The notes: generated from the sequence alone by a model not told the origin. A stretch of DNA of 6,912 nucleotides from Sulfurovum sp. (GCA_030622375.1 JAUXGC010000068.1:1-6912); one strand, 5' to 3'. Positions 1 through 6,637 are shown, counted from the stretch's first letter. Program-made: numbers and translations.

Positions 1-1
1 C

Positions 2-1666
2 TTTAGAGCAGGAGATGAGTGGTCTATTTACCCAATGTATGACTTTGCTCATTGTCTGGCTGATTATATTGAAGGTATTTCTCACTCTATTTGTACACTA
101 GAGTTTGAAAACAACCGCGATATTTATGATTGGGTATTAGATGAGCTTGGGCTTCAGTTGCCACGCCCCTACCAACATGAGTTTGCACGACTAGGTATTA
201 ACTATACGGTTATGAGTAAAAGAAAGCTTTTAGAATTGGTTGAAGGTGGACAGGTTAATGGTTGGGATGACCCTCGTCTGCCAACAATTGCTGGATATAA
301 AAGAAGAGGCTATACGTCAGAATCTATTTTGAATTTCTGTGATCAAATAGGTATATCAAAAGCGAATTCAATGGTTGATGTTGCACAGCTTGAATTTTGT
401 ATAAGAGACGATTTAAACAAAAAAGTACCGCGAGTCATGTGTGTGCTTGACCCACTAAAAGTAACCATCGAAAATTATGAAGGCAGTGAAGAGATTGATG
501 CCTCATACTACCCGCATGATGTACCAAAAGAGGGGAGCAGAACGCTACCTTTTTCTCGTGAAATTTATATTGAACGAGATGATTTTAAAGAGAAGCCTCG
601 AAAAGATTACTTCCGTCTTACACCTGAGCAACCAGTGAGGCTTAGACATGCCTATATTGTCTCTTGCAAGGAAGTTATTAAAGACTCTAGTGGCAACATA
701 GTAGAGATAAAAGCAGAGTATCATCCTGAGTCTAAAAGTGGTTCAGACAGTAGTGGCATCAAAGTCAAAAGTGCTATCCAGTGGGTGAGTGAAAAAAAAG
801 CTAAAACGGTAGAAGTAAGGATTTATGACAGACTATTTAAAAATGAAGCCCCCGAGGGACTAGAAGATATAAACCCAAATTCTCTACAAGTTATCAAAAA
901 TGCTCTTATTGAACCTGCTGTTATAGCACAGAAGCTTGATAAGAGATTTCAGTTTGAAAGACAGGGATATTTTTATGCTGATCCTATTGATTATACTGAT
1001 GAAACTCCTGTATTCAATAAAATTGTCGGACTTAAAGACTCTTGGGCTAAAAAGAAAAAAACAGGTGAAGCCGCATCTAAACCTCAAACTAAAAAAGTAC
1101 AAGTAGATGGTGAAGTGGAGCCCATGAGCGAAGAGCAGAAAAAACTATTTGATAAGTACAATTTAGAGCTTGGACTAAACAGTGAAATAGCTAATACTCT
1201 AGCTCGCGATAAACATCTCTCGTTATTTTATGAAGAGTCTCTATCTGTGCTTGATAGTCCTGTAAGTTTAGCTAACATTGTGGCAAACGAGGTAGCTAGA
1301 GAGCTAAAAGAGAAACAAACAAGTGAGCTTAAATTTTCTGCAAAGCAAATAGCCCAGCTTATTCAGATGGTTGATGATGAAACTATTTCAAGTAAGATTG
1401 CTAAACAAGTGTTTGAAGAGATGGCAAAATCTGGAGAAAACCCAGCACAAATAGTTGAAGATAAAGGACTTGTACAGATAAGTGACCCATCTAAAATTTC
1501 ACCTATTATTGATGAAATCATTGCAAAAAATCCAGACAATGTCGCTAAGTTTAAAGCAGGTAACACCAAACTTTTAGGCTTCTTTGTAGGGCAAGTGCTA
1601 AAAGCCACAGGGGGCAAGGCAAACCCAAAGGTGGTAAATGAACTTGTACACGAGAAGTTAAAATAG
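2..1666 (+). CDS. glnS: Glutaminyl-tRNA synthetase with C-terminal GatB/YqeY-type tail (5' end outside window)
   Basis: This cytoplasmic class I synthetase charges tRNA-Gln with glutamine using ATP. The frame is open from base 2 and the true start lies upstream; the ATG at 35 is the internal Met of the conserved YPMYDFAHC block. Numbering from that Met, the MSK form of the KMSKS signature is at 60-62 (VMSKRKL), followed by WDDPRLPTI (77-85) and RRGYT (90-94). The two anticodon-binding beta-barrels span about 131-338, ending in PVFNKIVGLKDSWAKK. GlnRS proteins such as that of E. coli end near here, but this one continues through a Lys-rich linker (339-362) into about 180 residues ending in LLGFFVGQVLKATGGKANP, the hallmark of GatB/YqeY tails. 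Deinococcus GlnRS has a comparable fusion, where the tail helps bind tRNA. Choice of GlnRS over GluRS rests on close residue agreement with E. coli GlnRS. It is the first visible gene of the operon, 12 nt before yidD. Confidence 0.95.
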   Translation, partial: FRAGDEWSIYPMYDFAHCLADYIEGISHSICTLEFENNRDIYDWVLDELGLQLPRPYQHEFARLGINYTVMSKRKLLELVEGGQVNGWDDPRLPTIAGYKRRGYTSESILNFCDQIGISKANSMVDVAQLEFCIRDDLNKKVPRVMCVLDPLKVTIENYEGSEEIDASYYPHDVPKEGSRTLPFSREIYIERDDFKEKPRKDYFRLTPEQPVRLRHAYIVSCKEVIKDSSGNIVEIKAEYHPESKSGSDSSGIKVKSAIQWVSEKKAKTVEVRIYDRLFKNEAPEGLEDINPNSLQVIKNALIEPAVIAQKLDKRFQFERQGYFYADPIDYTDETPVFNKIVGLKDSWAKKKKTGEAASKPQTKKVQVDGEVEPMSEEQKKLFDKYNLELGLNSEIANTLARDKHLSLFYEESLSVLDSPVSLANIVANEVARELKEKQTSELKFSAKQIAQLIQMVDDETISSKIAKQVFEEMAKSGENPAQIVEDKGLVQISDPSKISPIIDEIIAKNPDNVAKFKAGNTKLLGFFVGQVLKATGGKANPKVVNELVHEKLK

Positions 1667-1678
1667 TAAAATATACAA

Positions 1679-2092
1679 ATGCCTATGAAAAACTTATATT
1701 TAGCGCCAATTAAATGGTATCAATACCTCTCCAAACTATTACCTGCAAACTGTCGTTACTACCCTACATGCTCTGAGTATGCCAAATGGCAGTTTGAATT
1801 TAATGCTCCGCATAAAGCATTGCTTGCAAGTACTTTGCGTATCTTGCGCTGCAATCAACTTTTTGATGGGGGGATTGATTATCCCATAATCACATATATA
1901 TCACCAAAGTTACTAAACTTGCTTGATTTTAATAGACTTTGTGGCAAAATCAAAATTATCTATTGGTTCGTGCCAGTTAGGTGTCTGACCTCTGATGTTT
2001 TGTCGCAAAGCGATGAATCATCTGCGGGTCTGACTCCCAATAATAAATATTATATTTTAAAGGACTTTGATGCAATTAAACGCACCACTTGA
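1679..2092 (+). CDS. yidD: YidD-family membrane protein insertion efficiency factor, with an in-frame insert
   Basis: YidD is a small protein bound to the inner face of the cytoplasmic membrane that assists YidC/Sec insertion of membrane proteins. The family signature is clear: CRYYPTCSEYA (25-35) and RILRCNQLFDGGIDYP (54-69), with Cys25, Cys31 and Cys58. After the core comes the Campylobacterota-style tail KIIYWFVP ... KYYILKDF. Between Pro99 and Asn121 this tail is interrupted by 21 residues encoded by a GC-rich, palindrome-containing stretch, which explains a length of 137 residues where relatives have roughly 110. The start is either ATG 1679 or ATG 1685; neither has a good Shine-Dalgarno, so translation may be coupled to glnS 12 nt upstream. 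The end overlaps pyrC by 23 nt. The usual location of yidD is between rnpA and yidC, so this position is atypical. Confidence 0.88.
   Translation: MPMKNLYLAPIKWYQYLSKLLPANCRYYPTCSEYAKWQFEFNAPHKALLASTLRILRCNQLFDGGIDYPIITYISPKLLNLLDFNRLCGKIKIIYWFVPVRCLTSDVLSQSDESSAGLTPNNKYYILKDFDAIKRTT
1976..2038. repeat. Candidate REP-like palindromic insertion inside yidD
   Basis: These 63 nt (21 codons) split the conserved YidD tail without breaking frame. GC is about 51%, against about 30% in the 50 bases before 1971 and about 13% in 2041-2070. The ends carry GTCTGACC (1983-1990) and GGTCTGAC (2027-2034), inverted with 7 of 8 bases matching. Inside are TCGC-AAA-GCGA (2003-2013), GATGA-A-TCATC (2012-2022) and an outer CGCA/TGCG pair (2004-2007 with 2023-2026), so a folded structure is likely. 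It resembles in-frame palindromic elements such as those of Rickettsia, or REP elements mobilised by RAYT transposases. No second copy was seen in the window, so the repeat status is inferred. Confidence 0.45.
2059..2064 (+). promoter_or_regulatory. Ribosome-binding site deciding the pyrC start
   Basis: AAAGGA ends 5 nt before ATG 2070 but only 2 nt before the in-frame TTG at 2067. This favours the ATG. The site lies within the last codons of yidD. Confidence 0.75.
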
Positions 2093-3077
2093 CATGCACT
2101 TACACCTAAGAGATGGAGAGATGTTGGAAAATATTGCCAAAAGCTCTGCTCATACTTTTTCTGGGGCTATTATTATGCCTAATCTTGTACCTCCTGTGAG
2201 CACCAAAGACGAGGTTATCGCCTACAAAAAGCGTATCATAAAAGCTATAGGTCATGAAAAGTTTACACCTTATATGACACTCTTTTTTAAACCAAGTTAC
2301 GACAAAGCTTTTCTTGAGTCTGTGCGTGATGAGATTATGGCAATCAAACTTTACCCTGCTGGAATTACAACAAACTCTGAGGGTGGAGTAAGTGGTTTTG
2401 ATGTAGAAGAGTTACGTCCCGCACTCTCTGCAATGAGTGACTTGAACATTCCTCTTTGTGTACATGGAGAGACCAACGGATTTGTTATGGACAGAGAAGC
2501 TGAATTTGTCTCCATCTATGAAAAGTTGGCATCTGCATTTCCCAAACTAAAAATCATCATGGAGCACATCACTACTAAGGAGAGTGTAGCCGCACTTGAA
2601 AAACATAAAAATCTTTATGCCACTATCACTATACATCATCTACTTATCACCCTTGATGATGTAGCAGGTGGTATGCTTCAACCACACCTCTTTTGTAAGC
2701 CTATCGCTAAGCGTCCAGAAGACAGAGAGGCACTGCTTCAAGTTGCTCTCCAAGCACACCCCAAAGTGATGTTCGGTTCAGACTCGGCACCACACCCTAA
2801 ACATGCTAAAGAAGCCTGTGGTTGTGCTGCTGGTGTCTTTACGGCACCCATAGCACTGCAACTACTTGCTGAACTTTTTGAAAAACATAATGCCTTAGAT
2901 AAACTTCAAGCTTTTATTTCAACAAATGCACAACATATTTATAAGCTAACACCTCTTGCTAAAAAGGTAACTTTAGAAAAAAAACCATTTAAAGTCCCTG
3001 CTGAATATAATGGTGTTGTCTCTATGTATGCTGGTGAAGAGATAGCGTATAGTATAAAGGAAATAACTTATGGTTAA
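2070..3077 (+). CDS. pyrC: Dihydroorotase, class II (PyrC type)
   Basis: This cytoplasmic zinc amidohydrolase interconverts carbamoyl-aspartate and dihydroorotate, the third step of de novo pyrimidine synthesis. All metal-site motifs are present: HLHLRD with His10 and His12, the Lys93 expected to be carboxylated (AIKLYPA), His132 (CVHGE), His166 (MEHITTK) and the catalytic Asp238 (GSDSAPH). The substrate-contact segment MPNLVPPV (36-43) and the late CGCAAGVF (250-257) match E. coli PyrC, and 335 residues is normal for this class. An in-frame TTG one codon earlier is too close to the ribosome-binding site, so ATG 2070 is chosen. The gene starts within yidD and its last 8 nt overlap the carbonic anhydrase gene, so translation of the three is probably coupled. 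The full set of active-site residues indicates an active enzyme, not a catalytically dead PyrC paralogue. Confidence 0.96.
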   Translation: MQLNAPLDMHLHLRDGEMLENIAKSSAHTFSGAIIMPNLVPPVSTKDEVIAYKKRIIKAIGHEKFTPYMTLFFKPSYDKAFLESVRDEIMAIKLYPAGITTNSEGGVSGFDVEELRPALSAMSDLNIPLCVHGETNGFVMDREAEFVSIYEKLASAFPKLKIIMEHITTKESVAALEKHKNLYATITIHHLLITLDDVAGGMLQPHLFCKPIAKRPEDREALLQVALQAHPKVMFGSDSAPHPKHAKEACGCAAGVFTAPIALQLLAELFEKHNALDKLQAFISTNAQHIYKLTPLAKKVTLEKKPFKVPAEYNGVVSMYAGEEIAYSIKEITYG

Positions 3078-3714
3078 TAGACTTGAAACATTTGGTAAGG
3101 GACATGAAGCCTTTCGAAAAGTTAAATTTAAGCAGAGTAAAGAGCGTTTCAAAAAACTTATTGAAGAGGGGCAAAGTCCTAAAGCACTTTTCGTTGGCTG
3201 TAGTGATTCACGTGTGATGCCTGCTATGATTACAGGAAGTAACGCTGGAGATCTTTTCATTATCAGAAACATCGGTAATTTTGTAGCACCCTATAAACCA
3301 GATGCAGATTTCCACGCTACTGCTTCTGCCATAGAATATGCAACGAGTATATTGGAAGTTTCAGAGATCATTGTTTGTGGACATTCACATTGTGGTGCGA
3401 TTGAAGCACTTTATAAAGATATAAAAGAGACCCCTGAAAATACACATACTATTAAATGGCTAGAGCTAGGCAAGGAAGCAAAAAAAGTAGCTATGCTTGC
3501 GTATAAAAATGATAGTAGAGAGAAAATGCTTCGCTATACAGAAAAAATCTCTGTAGTCTATCAACTTGACAATCTTTTGACCTACCCAGGCGTTAAAAGA
3601 AGAGTTGAGGAGGGAACACTTTTTCTCCATGGATGGCACTATCATATGGAACATGGCAACATAGAGTATTATGATGATGAAAATTATGAGTTCAAGCCTC
3701 TAAGTCAAAAATAG
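3070..3714 (+). CDS. can: Beta-class carbonic anhydrase
   Basis: The enzyme hydrates CO2 to bicarbonate with a zinc ion. Zinc ligands Cys44, His105 and Cys108 are visible in GCSDSRV (43-49) and CGHSHCGA (103-110), and Asp46-Arg48 form the catalytic dyad. GDLFIIRNIGN (60-70) and ASAIEYA (85-91) complete the beta-class pattern, and LHGWHYHMEHG (186-196) is the usual C-terminal strand. At 214 residues it is full length. There is no signal peptide, so it should act in the cytoplasm. AAAGGA at 3056-3061 lies 8 nt before the ATG, which overlaps the pyrC stop as ATGGTTAA. Bicarbonate is the substrate of carbamoyl-phosphate synthetase, so the link to pyrC makes metabolic sense; it could equally serve general carboxylases. 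Overall wording is closest to the CynT / H. pylori type, but no cyanase is seen nearby; the symbol is a family label. Confidence 0.94.
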   Translation: MVNRLETFGKGHEAFRKVKFKQSKERFKKLIEEGQSPKALFVGCSDSRVMPAMITGSNAGDLFIIRNIGNFVAPYKPDADFHATASAIEYATSILEVSEIIVCGHSHCGAIEALYKDIKETPENTHTIKWLELGKEAKKVAMLAYKNDSREKMLRYTEKISVVYQLDNLLTYPGVKRRVEEGTLFLHGWHYHMEHGNIEYYDDENYEFKPLSQK

Positions 3715-3734
3715 TCGCAAAATAAAGGATATAA

Positions 3735-4655
3735 ATGATTGCAAATAGCATTGAAGATCTCATAGGCAACACCCACCTAGTCAAGATTAATTCGCTCTCT
3801 CTCGAAACAGGTGCAAACATTTTAGGTAAATGCGAATTTATGAATCCTACCTCTTCAGTAAAAGATAGAATTGCATTTAATATGATAAATGAAGCCATGA
3901 AGGCTGGAATTATAACCAACGATACAACTATTATAGAACCCACAAGTGGTAATACTGGCATAGGACTTGCTGCAATTTGTGCAAGCAGAGGACTTAAGCT
4001 TATCCTTACCATGCCAGACTCTATGAGCATAGAGAGACAAAAAATACTTATTTATTTGGGAGCAGAACTTGTACTTACTCCTGCGTCTAAAGGGATGAAC
4101 GGTGCCATAGAAAAGGCTAAAGCTTTAGAAAAAAAACTTGACAATGCCACAGTACTACAACAATTTAAAAATCCAAACAATCCAGATATACATAGAAAAA
4201 CTACTGCCCTTGAAATACTTAAAGATACAGATGGAAATATAGACATTTTTGTTGCAGCAGCAGGAACAGGCGGAACCCTTACAGGCACTTCTGAAGTTTT
4301 AAAAAAGAACCTCCCGTCTCTATTATCAGTTGCGGTAGAGCCTATGAATTCTGCTGTACTAAGTGGTAAAGACCCAGCTCCACATAAAATACAAGGTATC
4401 GGTGCAGGATTTGTACCAGATATTCTTAACACCACTATCTATGACGAAATAATAACTGTAAGCGATGATAATGCTTTTGCTATGGCTAAAAAAATGGCAA
4501 GAAAAGAGGGTTTGCTTGTAGGCATCTCATCAGGAGCAAACCTTTATGCAGCACAGATAGTTGCTTCAAGGGTAGAAAATAGAGGCAAAACGATTGTTAC
4601 CATCCTTTGTGATACCGCAGAACGCTATCTCTCTACTAAACTGTTTAATATATAG
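3735..4655 (+). CDS. cysK: Cysteine synthase (O-acetylserine sulfhydrylase)
   Basis: This PLP enzyme makes cysteine from O-acetylserine and sulfide in the cytoplasm. Lys43 in SSVKDR is the PLP lysine; PTSGNTG (69-75) is the substrate-binding loop; GTGGT (177-181) grips the PLP phosphate; KIQGIGAGF (218-226) is a loop typical of CysK; SSG at 265-267 contacts the pyridine nitrogen; and the end has the family motif ERYLST (296-301). A length of 306 residues is typical for CysK. AAAGGA at 3724-3729 sits 5 nt before the ATG. CysK and CysM cannot be fully separated by eye, but the KIQGIGAGF loop favours CysK. There is a 20-nt gap from the carbonic anhydrase gene and no promoter-like sequence between them, so it is probably read from the same transcript. 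Confidence 0.94.
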   Translation: MIANSIEDLIGNTHLVKINSLSLETGANILGKCEFMNPTSSVKDRIAFNMINEAMKAGIITNDTTIIEPTSGNTGIGLAAICASRGLKLILTMPDSMSIERQKILIYLGAELVLTPASKGMNGAIEKAKALEKKLDNATVLQQFKNPNNPDIHRKTTALEILKDTDGNIDIFVAAAGTGGTLTGTSEVLKKNLPSLLSVAVEPMNSAVLSGKDPAPHKIQGIGAGFVPDILNTTIYDEIITVSDDNAFAMAKKMARKEGLLVGISSGANLYAAQIVASRVENRGKTIVTILCDTAERYLSTKLFNI

Positions 4656-4664
4656 TTTTTTAAT

Positions 4665-5255
4665 ATGCATAATACTTCAACACTTCTTTTAGAAACCATC
4701 AGAATAGAAGATGGGGAAGTATTTAATCTCTCCTATCATCAAGCACGTTGTGATGAGAGTAGAAAAAGTCTGTTTGCTTCGACAAACAGATTAAACTTGT
4801 CTTCGGTTATTCAAGCTCCACATAAAGGACTCTATCGCTGTCGTATTCTTTACAATGAGAAGATACACTCTATAGAATATATCCCTTATATTCTCAAAGA
4901 GATGCACATACTTAAAATCATCTCTTCAGATCTTGAATATACTCACAAATACGCAAATCGTGATACCCTGAACAAACTACTTCAATCACACACTGATGCC
5001 GATGAAATAATCATAGAAAAAAACGGATATTTAACCGACACCACCATTGCCAATATTGCTTTTTATGATGGTCAACAATGGTTTACTCCTGAGAAACCTC
5101 TGCTAAAAGGGACGATGAGAGCAAAATTGCTAGATGATAAATTTTTACATACTAAAAAAATAAGAAAAGAGGATATATCCAACTATACACAAGTTGCACT
5201 AATGAACTCTATGATAGGATTTAAAATCCTAAATAATTTTACTATTGAAAAATAA
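4665..5255 (+). CDS. Short class IV aminotransferase-fold protein, PabC-like (possible aminodeoxychorismate lyase)
   Basis: Fold-type IV PLP enzymes include aminodeoxychorismate lyase (PabC, which makes 4-aminobenzoate for folate), branched-chain aminotransferases and D-amino acid aminotransferases. Family marks here are ETIRIEDGEVFNLSYHQAR (10-28), a K-x-x-N-R motif at 95-99 whose Lys95 is the probable PLP lysine by comparison with PabC, TDTTIANIAFYDG (124-136, the E/D-x-T-x-x-N-I signature) and TPEKPLLKGTMR (141-152). At 196 residues it is about 70 shorter than E. coli PabC, with most of the loss before the lysine. Substrate is therefore uncertain, with PabC the best guess. No Shine-Dalgarno precedes ATG 4665, only 9 nt after the cysK stop, so reinitiation after cysK is likely. 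Confidence 0.8.
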   Translation: MHNTSTLLLETIRIEDGEVFNLSYHQARCDESRKSLFASTNRLNLSSVIQAPHKGLYRCRILYNEKIHSIEYIPYILKEMHILKIISSDLEYTHKYANRDTLNKLLQSHTDADEIIIEKNGYLTDTTIANIAFYDGQQWFTPEKPLLKGTMRAKLLDDKFLHTKKIRKEDISNYTQVALMNSMIGFKILNNFTIEK

Positions 5256-5265
5256 AAAATAAAAT

Positions 5266-5270
5266 AAGGA
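5266..5270 (+). promoter_or_regulatory. Ribosome-binding site for a GTG start
   Basis: AAGGA lies 6 nt before GTG 5277, and there is no competing ATG nearby. This supports GTG as the initiation codon of the SspB-like gene. Confidence 0.7.
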
Positions 5271-5276
5271 AAAACA

Positions 5277-5738
5277 GTGACTATTAATCTTTTTCAAACT
5301 CCAGAGTATAAACAGATGATGGAGGAGCATATAGAAAAAACTATTGGCTATCTATTTCAAAAAAATCAAGAATTTGCACTTGCTTGCGAGATAAAATACA
5401 TAGACTTTAATCCAGAACTTCCTTTAGAAATAAAAGAGACTTTTGATGAGACTATACTATTTGTTTTAAGTGGATACACTTACGAAACAGCCAAACTAGA
5501 AGCAAAAAACTTCTCTTTTGAGGCAGGCTTTGGAAATAATAATTTTGGCTCAATCGTGACAATACCCCTGCTTGCTATTAAACAGATATTTGTTGGAGAG
5601 AACCCTATTGCTCTTAATCTTGCCAAACCTATGGATAAAAAACAAGTTTCCATAAAAAATTCTATGGAAGCTATACTTAATAACCCTGAAAATAAAAAAC
5701 TTTTAAAAAAGAGAGTAATCCAAGATAAGCTCTCTTAA
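5277..5738 (+). CDS. Conserved small protein with a probable SspB-like fold (candidate ClpXP adaptor)
   Basis: I do not recognise a named family with certainty. The 153-residue protein is soluble, with no signal peptide or membrane segment. An N-terminal helix (about 10-30) is followed by alternating strands: CEIKYI (37-42), TILFVLSGY (59-67), NFSFEAGFGN (78-87), SIVTIPLLAIKQIF (92-105) and IALNLAKP (111-118). This order matches SspB: E. coli has FNARFGG, then VSVPLAAVLAIYARENG; Caulobacter SspB-alpha has FSVTLKFGG, then LSVPYAALTRFYDP and FALQF. SspB brings ssrA-tagged or specific proteins to ClpXP and uses a flexible tail ending in a short ClpX-binding segment. Here too the core is followed by a charged tail (119-153), ending in KKRVIQDKLS, though a ClpX-binding motif is not certain. 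The assignment is my comparison from memory, without an alignment tool. Last gene of the operon; its TAA overlaps the stop codon of the convergent lysR gene. Confidence 0.85.
   Translation: MTINLFQTPEYKQMMEEHIEKTIGYLFQKNQEFALACEIKYIDFNPELPLEIKETFDETILFVLSGYTYETAKLEAKNFSFEAGFGNNNFGSIVTIPLLAIKQIFVGENPIALNLAKPMDKKQVSIKNSMEAILNNPENKKLLKKRVIQDKLS
5705..5736 (-). terminator. Probable intrinsic terminator of the lysR-type gene
   Basis: Read on the minus strand, AAGAGAG (5736-5730) and CTCTCTT (5715-5709) form a perfect 7-bp stem with a 14-nt loop, followed by four more T (5708-5705). The stem starts at the lysR stop codon. In the plus direction no T-run follows, so it would not act as an intrinsic terminator for the operon. 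The stem is only moderately GC-rich, hence modest confidence. Confidence 0.45.
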
Positions 5739-6637
5739 CATTGTCCTCCTAAAATATAATCTACTACATTATCTACATAGGCATTATGCTTGTTTATTTT
5801 TGAATATACAATGTAGAATTTGCGCGTCATGCTGTACCCTATTAATCTTGATTCAAACAGTTCACCTTTTGCCACTTCATCCACAATAGCATGTTTTGAA
5901 ATGATAGAGACCACTGGCTTATCTGGATTCTTTTTACTTCTTTTAATTGTTTGCAACACGGCTGTTGTATTGCTCACTTCAGAGAGAACATCGAAGCTCT
6001 TGCATGACACTCCAAGCTCTTCAAACACTTCTGTCACTATTCGTCTTGTATGTGACCCCTCATCTCGGCATATCCATTGATATTCGTACAAATCTTCAGT
6101 TTTAACTATTTTAGGTATATGCACATTACTTACAATAACAAGCTCATCCTCTAGCCATTCTCTGTAAATTAAGTCATGATCCATAACTGGTGACTCTATA
6201 AGTCCTACATCTAGTTTTTTATCTCTAAGTTTTTGTACTATACTATCACTTATATCAACACTTAAATTAACATCATTATTGATTGCCCTGCTCATATCGT
6301 TAAGACATTCACCAGGAATAATGTATGTCCCTATAGTATATGATGCGCCCAGTCTAAATGTCATCTTCTTGTTGATGATTTTAAGTATATCTTTTTCTGA
6401 AGAGTTAATCTCTCTCTCTAGTCTAGTAGCAACCTTGTATAGTTCCTCACCCTCTGCTGTAAGTCTAATGCCATTTTTTTTACGCTCAATAATTTTACAT
6501 GAAAGATATTTTTCAATAAATTTAATCTGTTGTGTCACTGCTGGTTGAGATATCCCAAGTTTAGCCGATGCCTTAGAAAAGCTTCTTTCTCGTGCAACAG
6601 TTAAAAAGGTTTCTAATTTAACAAAATCTTTTAGCAT
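5735..6637 (-). CDS. LysR-family transcriptional regulator (CysL/CbbR-like effector domain)
   Basis: LysR-type DNA-binding regulators usually control a neighbouring divergent gene or distant targets in response to a small molecule. The N-terminal winged helix-turn-helix is textbook: FLTVARERSFSKASAKLGI (11-29), then SQPAVTQQIKFIE (30-42) as recognition helix and RLTAEGEEL (58-66) as wing. The effector domain (about 92-297) opens with RLGASYTIGTYIIP and contains LIYREWLEDELVIVS (156-170) and ICRDEGSHTRRI (189-200), wording shared with the CysL/CbbR/YeiE group. At 300 residues it is full length. AAGGA on the minus strand (6648-6644) lies 6 nt before the ATG. Effector and targets cannot be read from sequence; cysK in the facing operon makes a sulfur-related signal one possibility. 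The stop codon overlaps that of the SspB-like gene. Confidence 0.93.
   Translation of the reverse strand: MLKDFVKLETFLTVARERSFSKASAKLGISQPAVTQQIKFIEKYLSCKIIERKKNGIRLTAEGEELYKVATRLEREINSSEKDILKIINKKMTFRLGASYTIGTYIIPGECLNDMSRAINNDVNLSVDISDSIVQKLRDKKLDVGLIESPVMDHDLIYREWLEDELVIVSNVHIPKIVKTEDLYEYQWICRDEGSHTRRIVTEVFEELGVSCKSFDVLSEVSNTTAVLQTIKRSKKNPDKPVVSIISKHAIVDEVAKGELFESRLIGYSMTRKFYIVYSKINKHNAYVDNVVDYILGGQC

Noticed and set aside
35..37. ATG 35 as the true start of glnS
   Set aside because: The frame is open from base 2 and the residues before this Met (ending WSIYP) continue the conserved GlnRS motif, so the gene begins outside the window.
2067..2069. TTG as the start of pyrC
   Set aside because: Only 2 nt from the Shine-Dalgarno, while ATG 2070 has correct spacing and gives the same protein minus one residue.
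3692..4030. Minus-strand open frame opposite the start of cysK
   Set aside because: It lies antisense to a clearly conserved CysK N-terminus including the PLP lysine, has no ribosome-binding site context and resembles no family; likewise for the other antisense frames (884-1102, 1363-1617, 2973-3272, 3466-3654, 3855-4040, 4052-4435).
5709..5736. The hairpin as a bidirectional terminator also ending the plus-strand operon
   Set aside because: No T-run follows the stem on the plus strand; only the minus-strand direction has the required T-tract.
5820..6548. Plus-strand open frames opposite the lysR-type gene
   Set aside because: They are shadows of a well-supported LysR protein and show no family motifs of their own.
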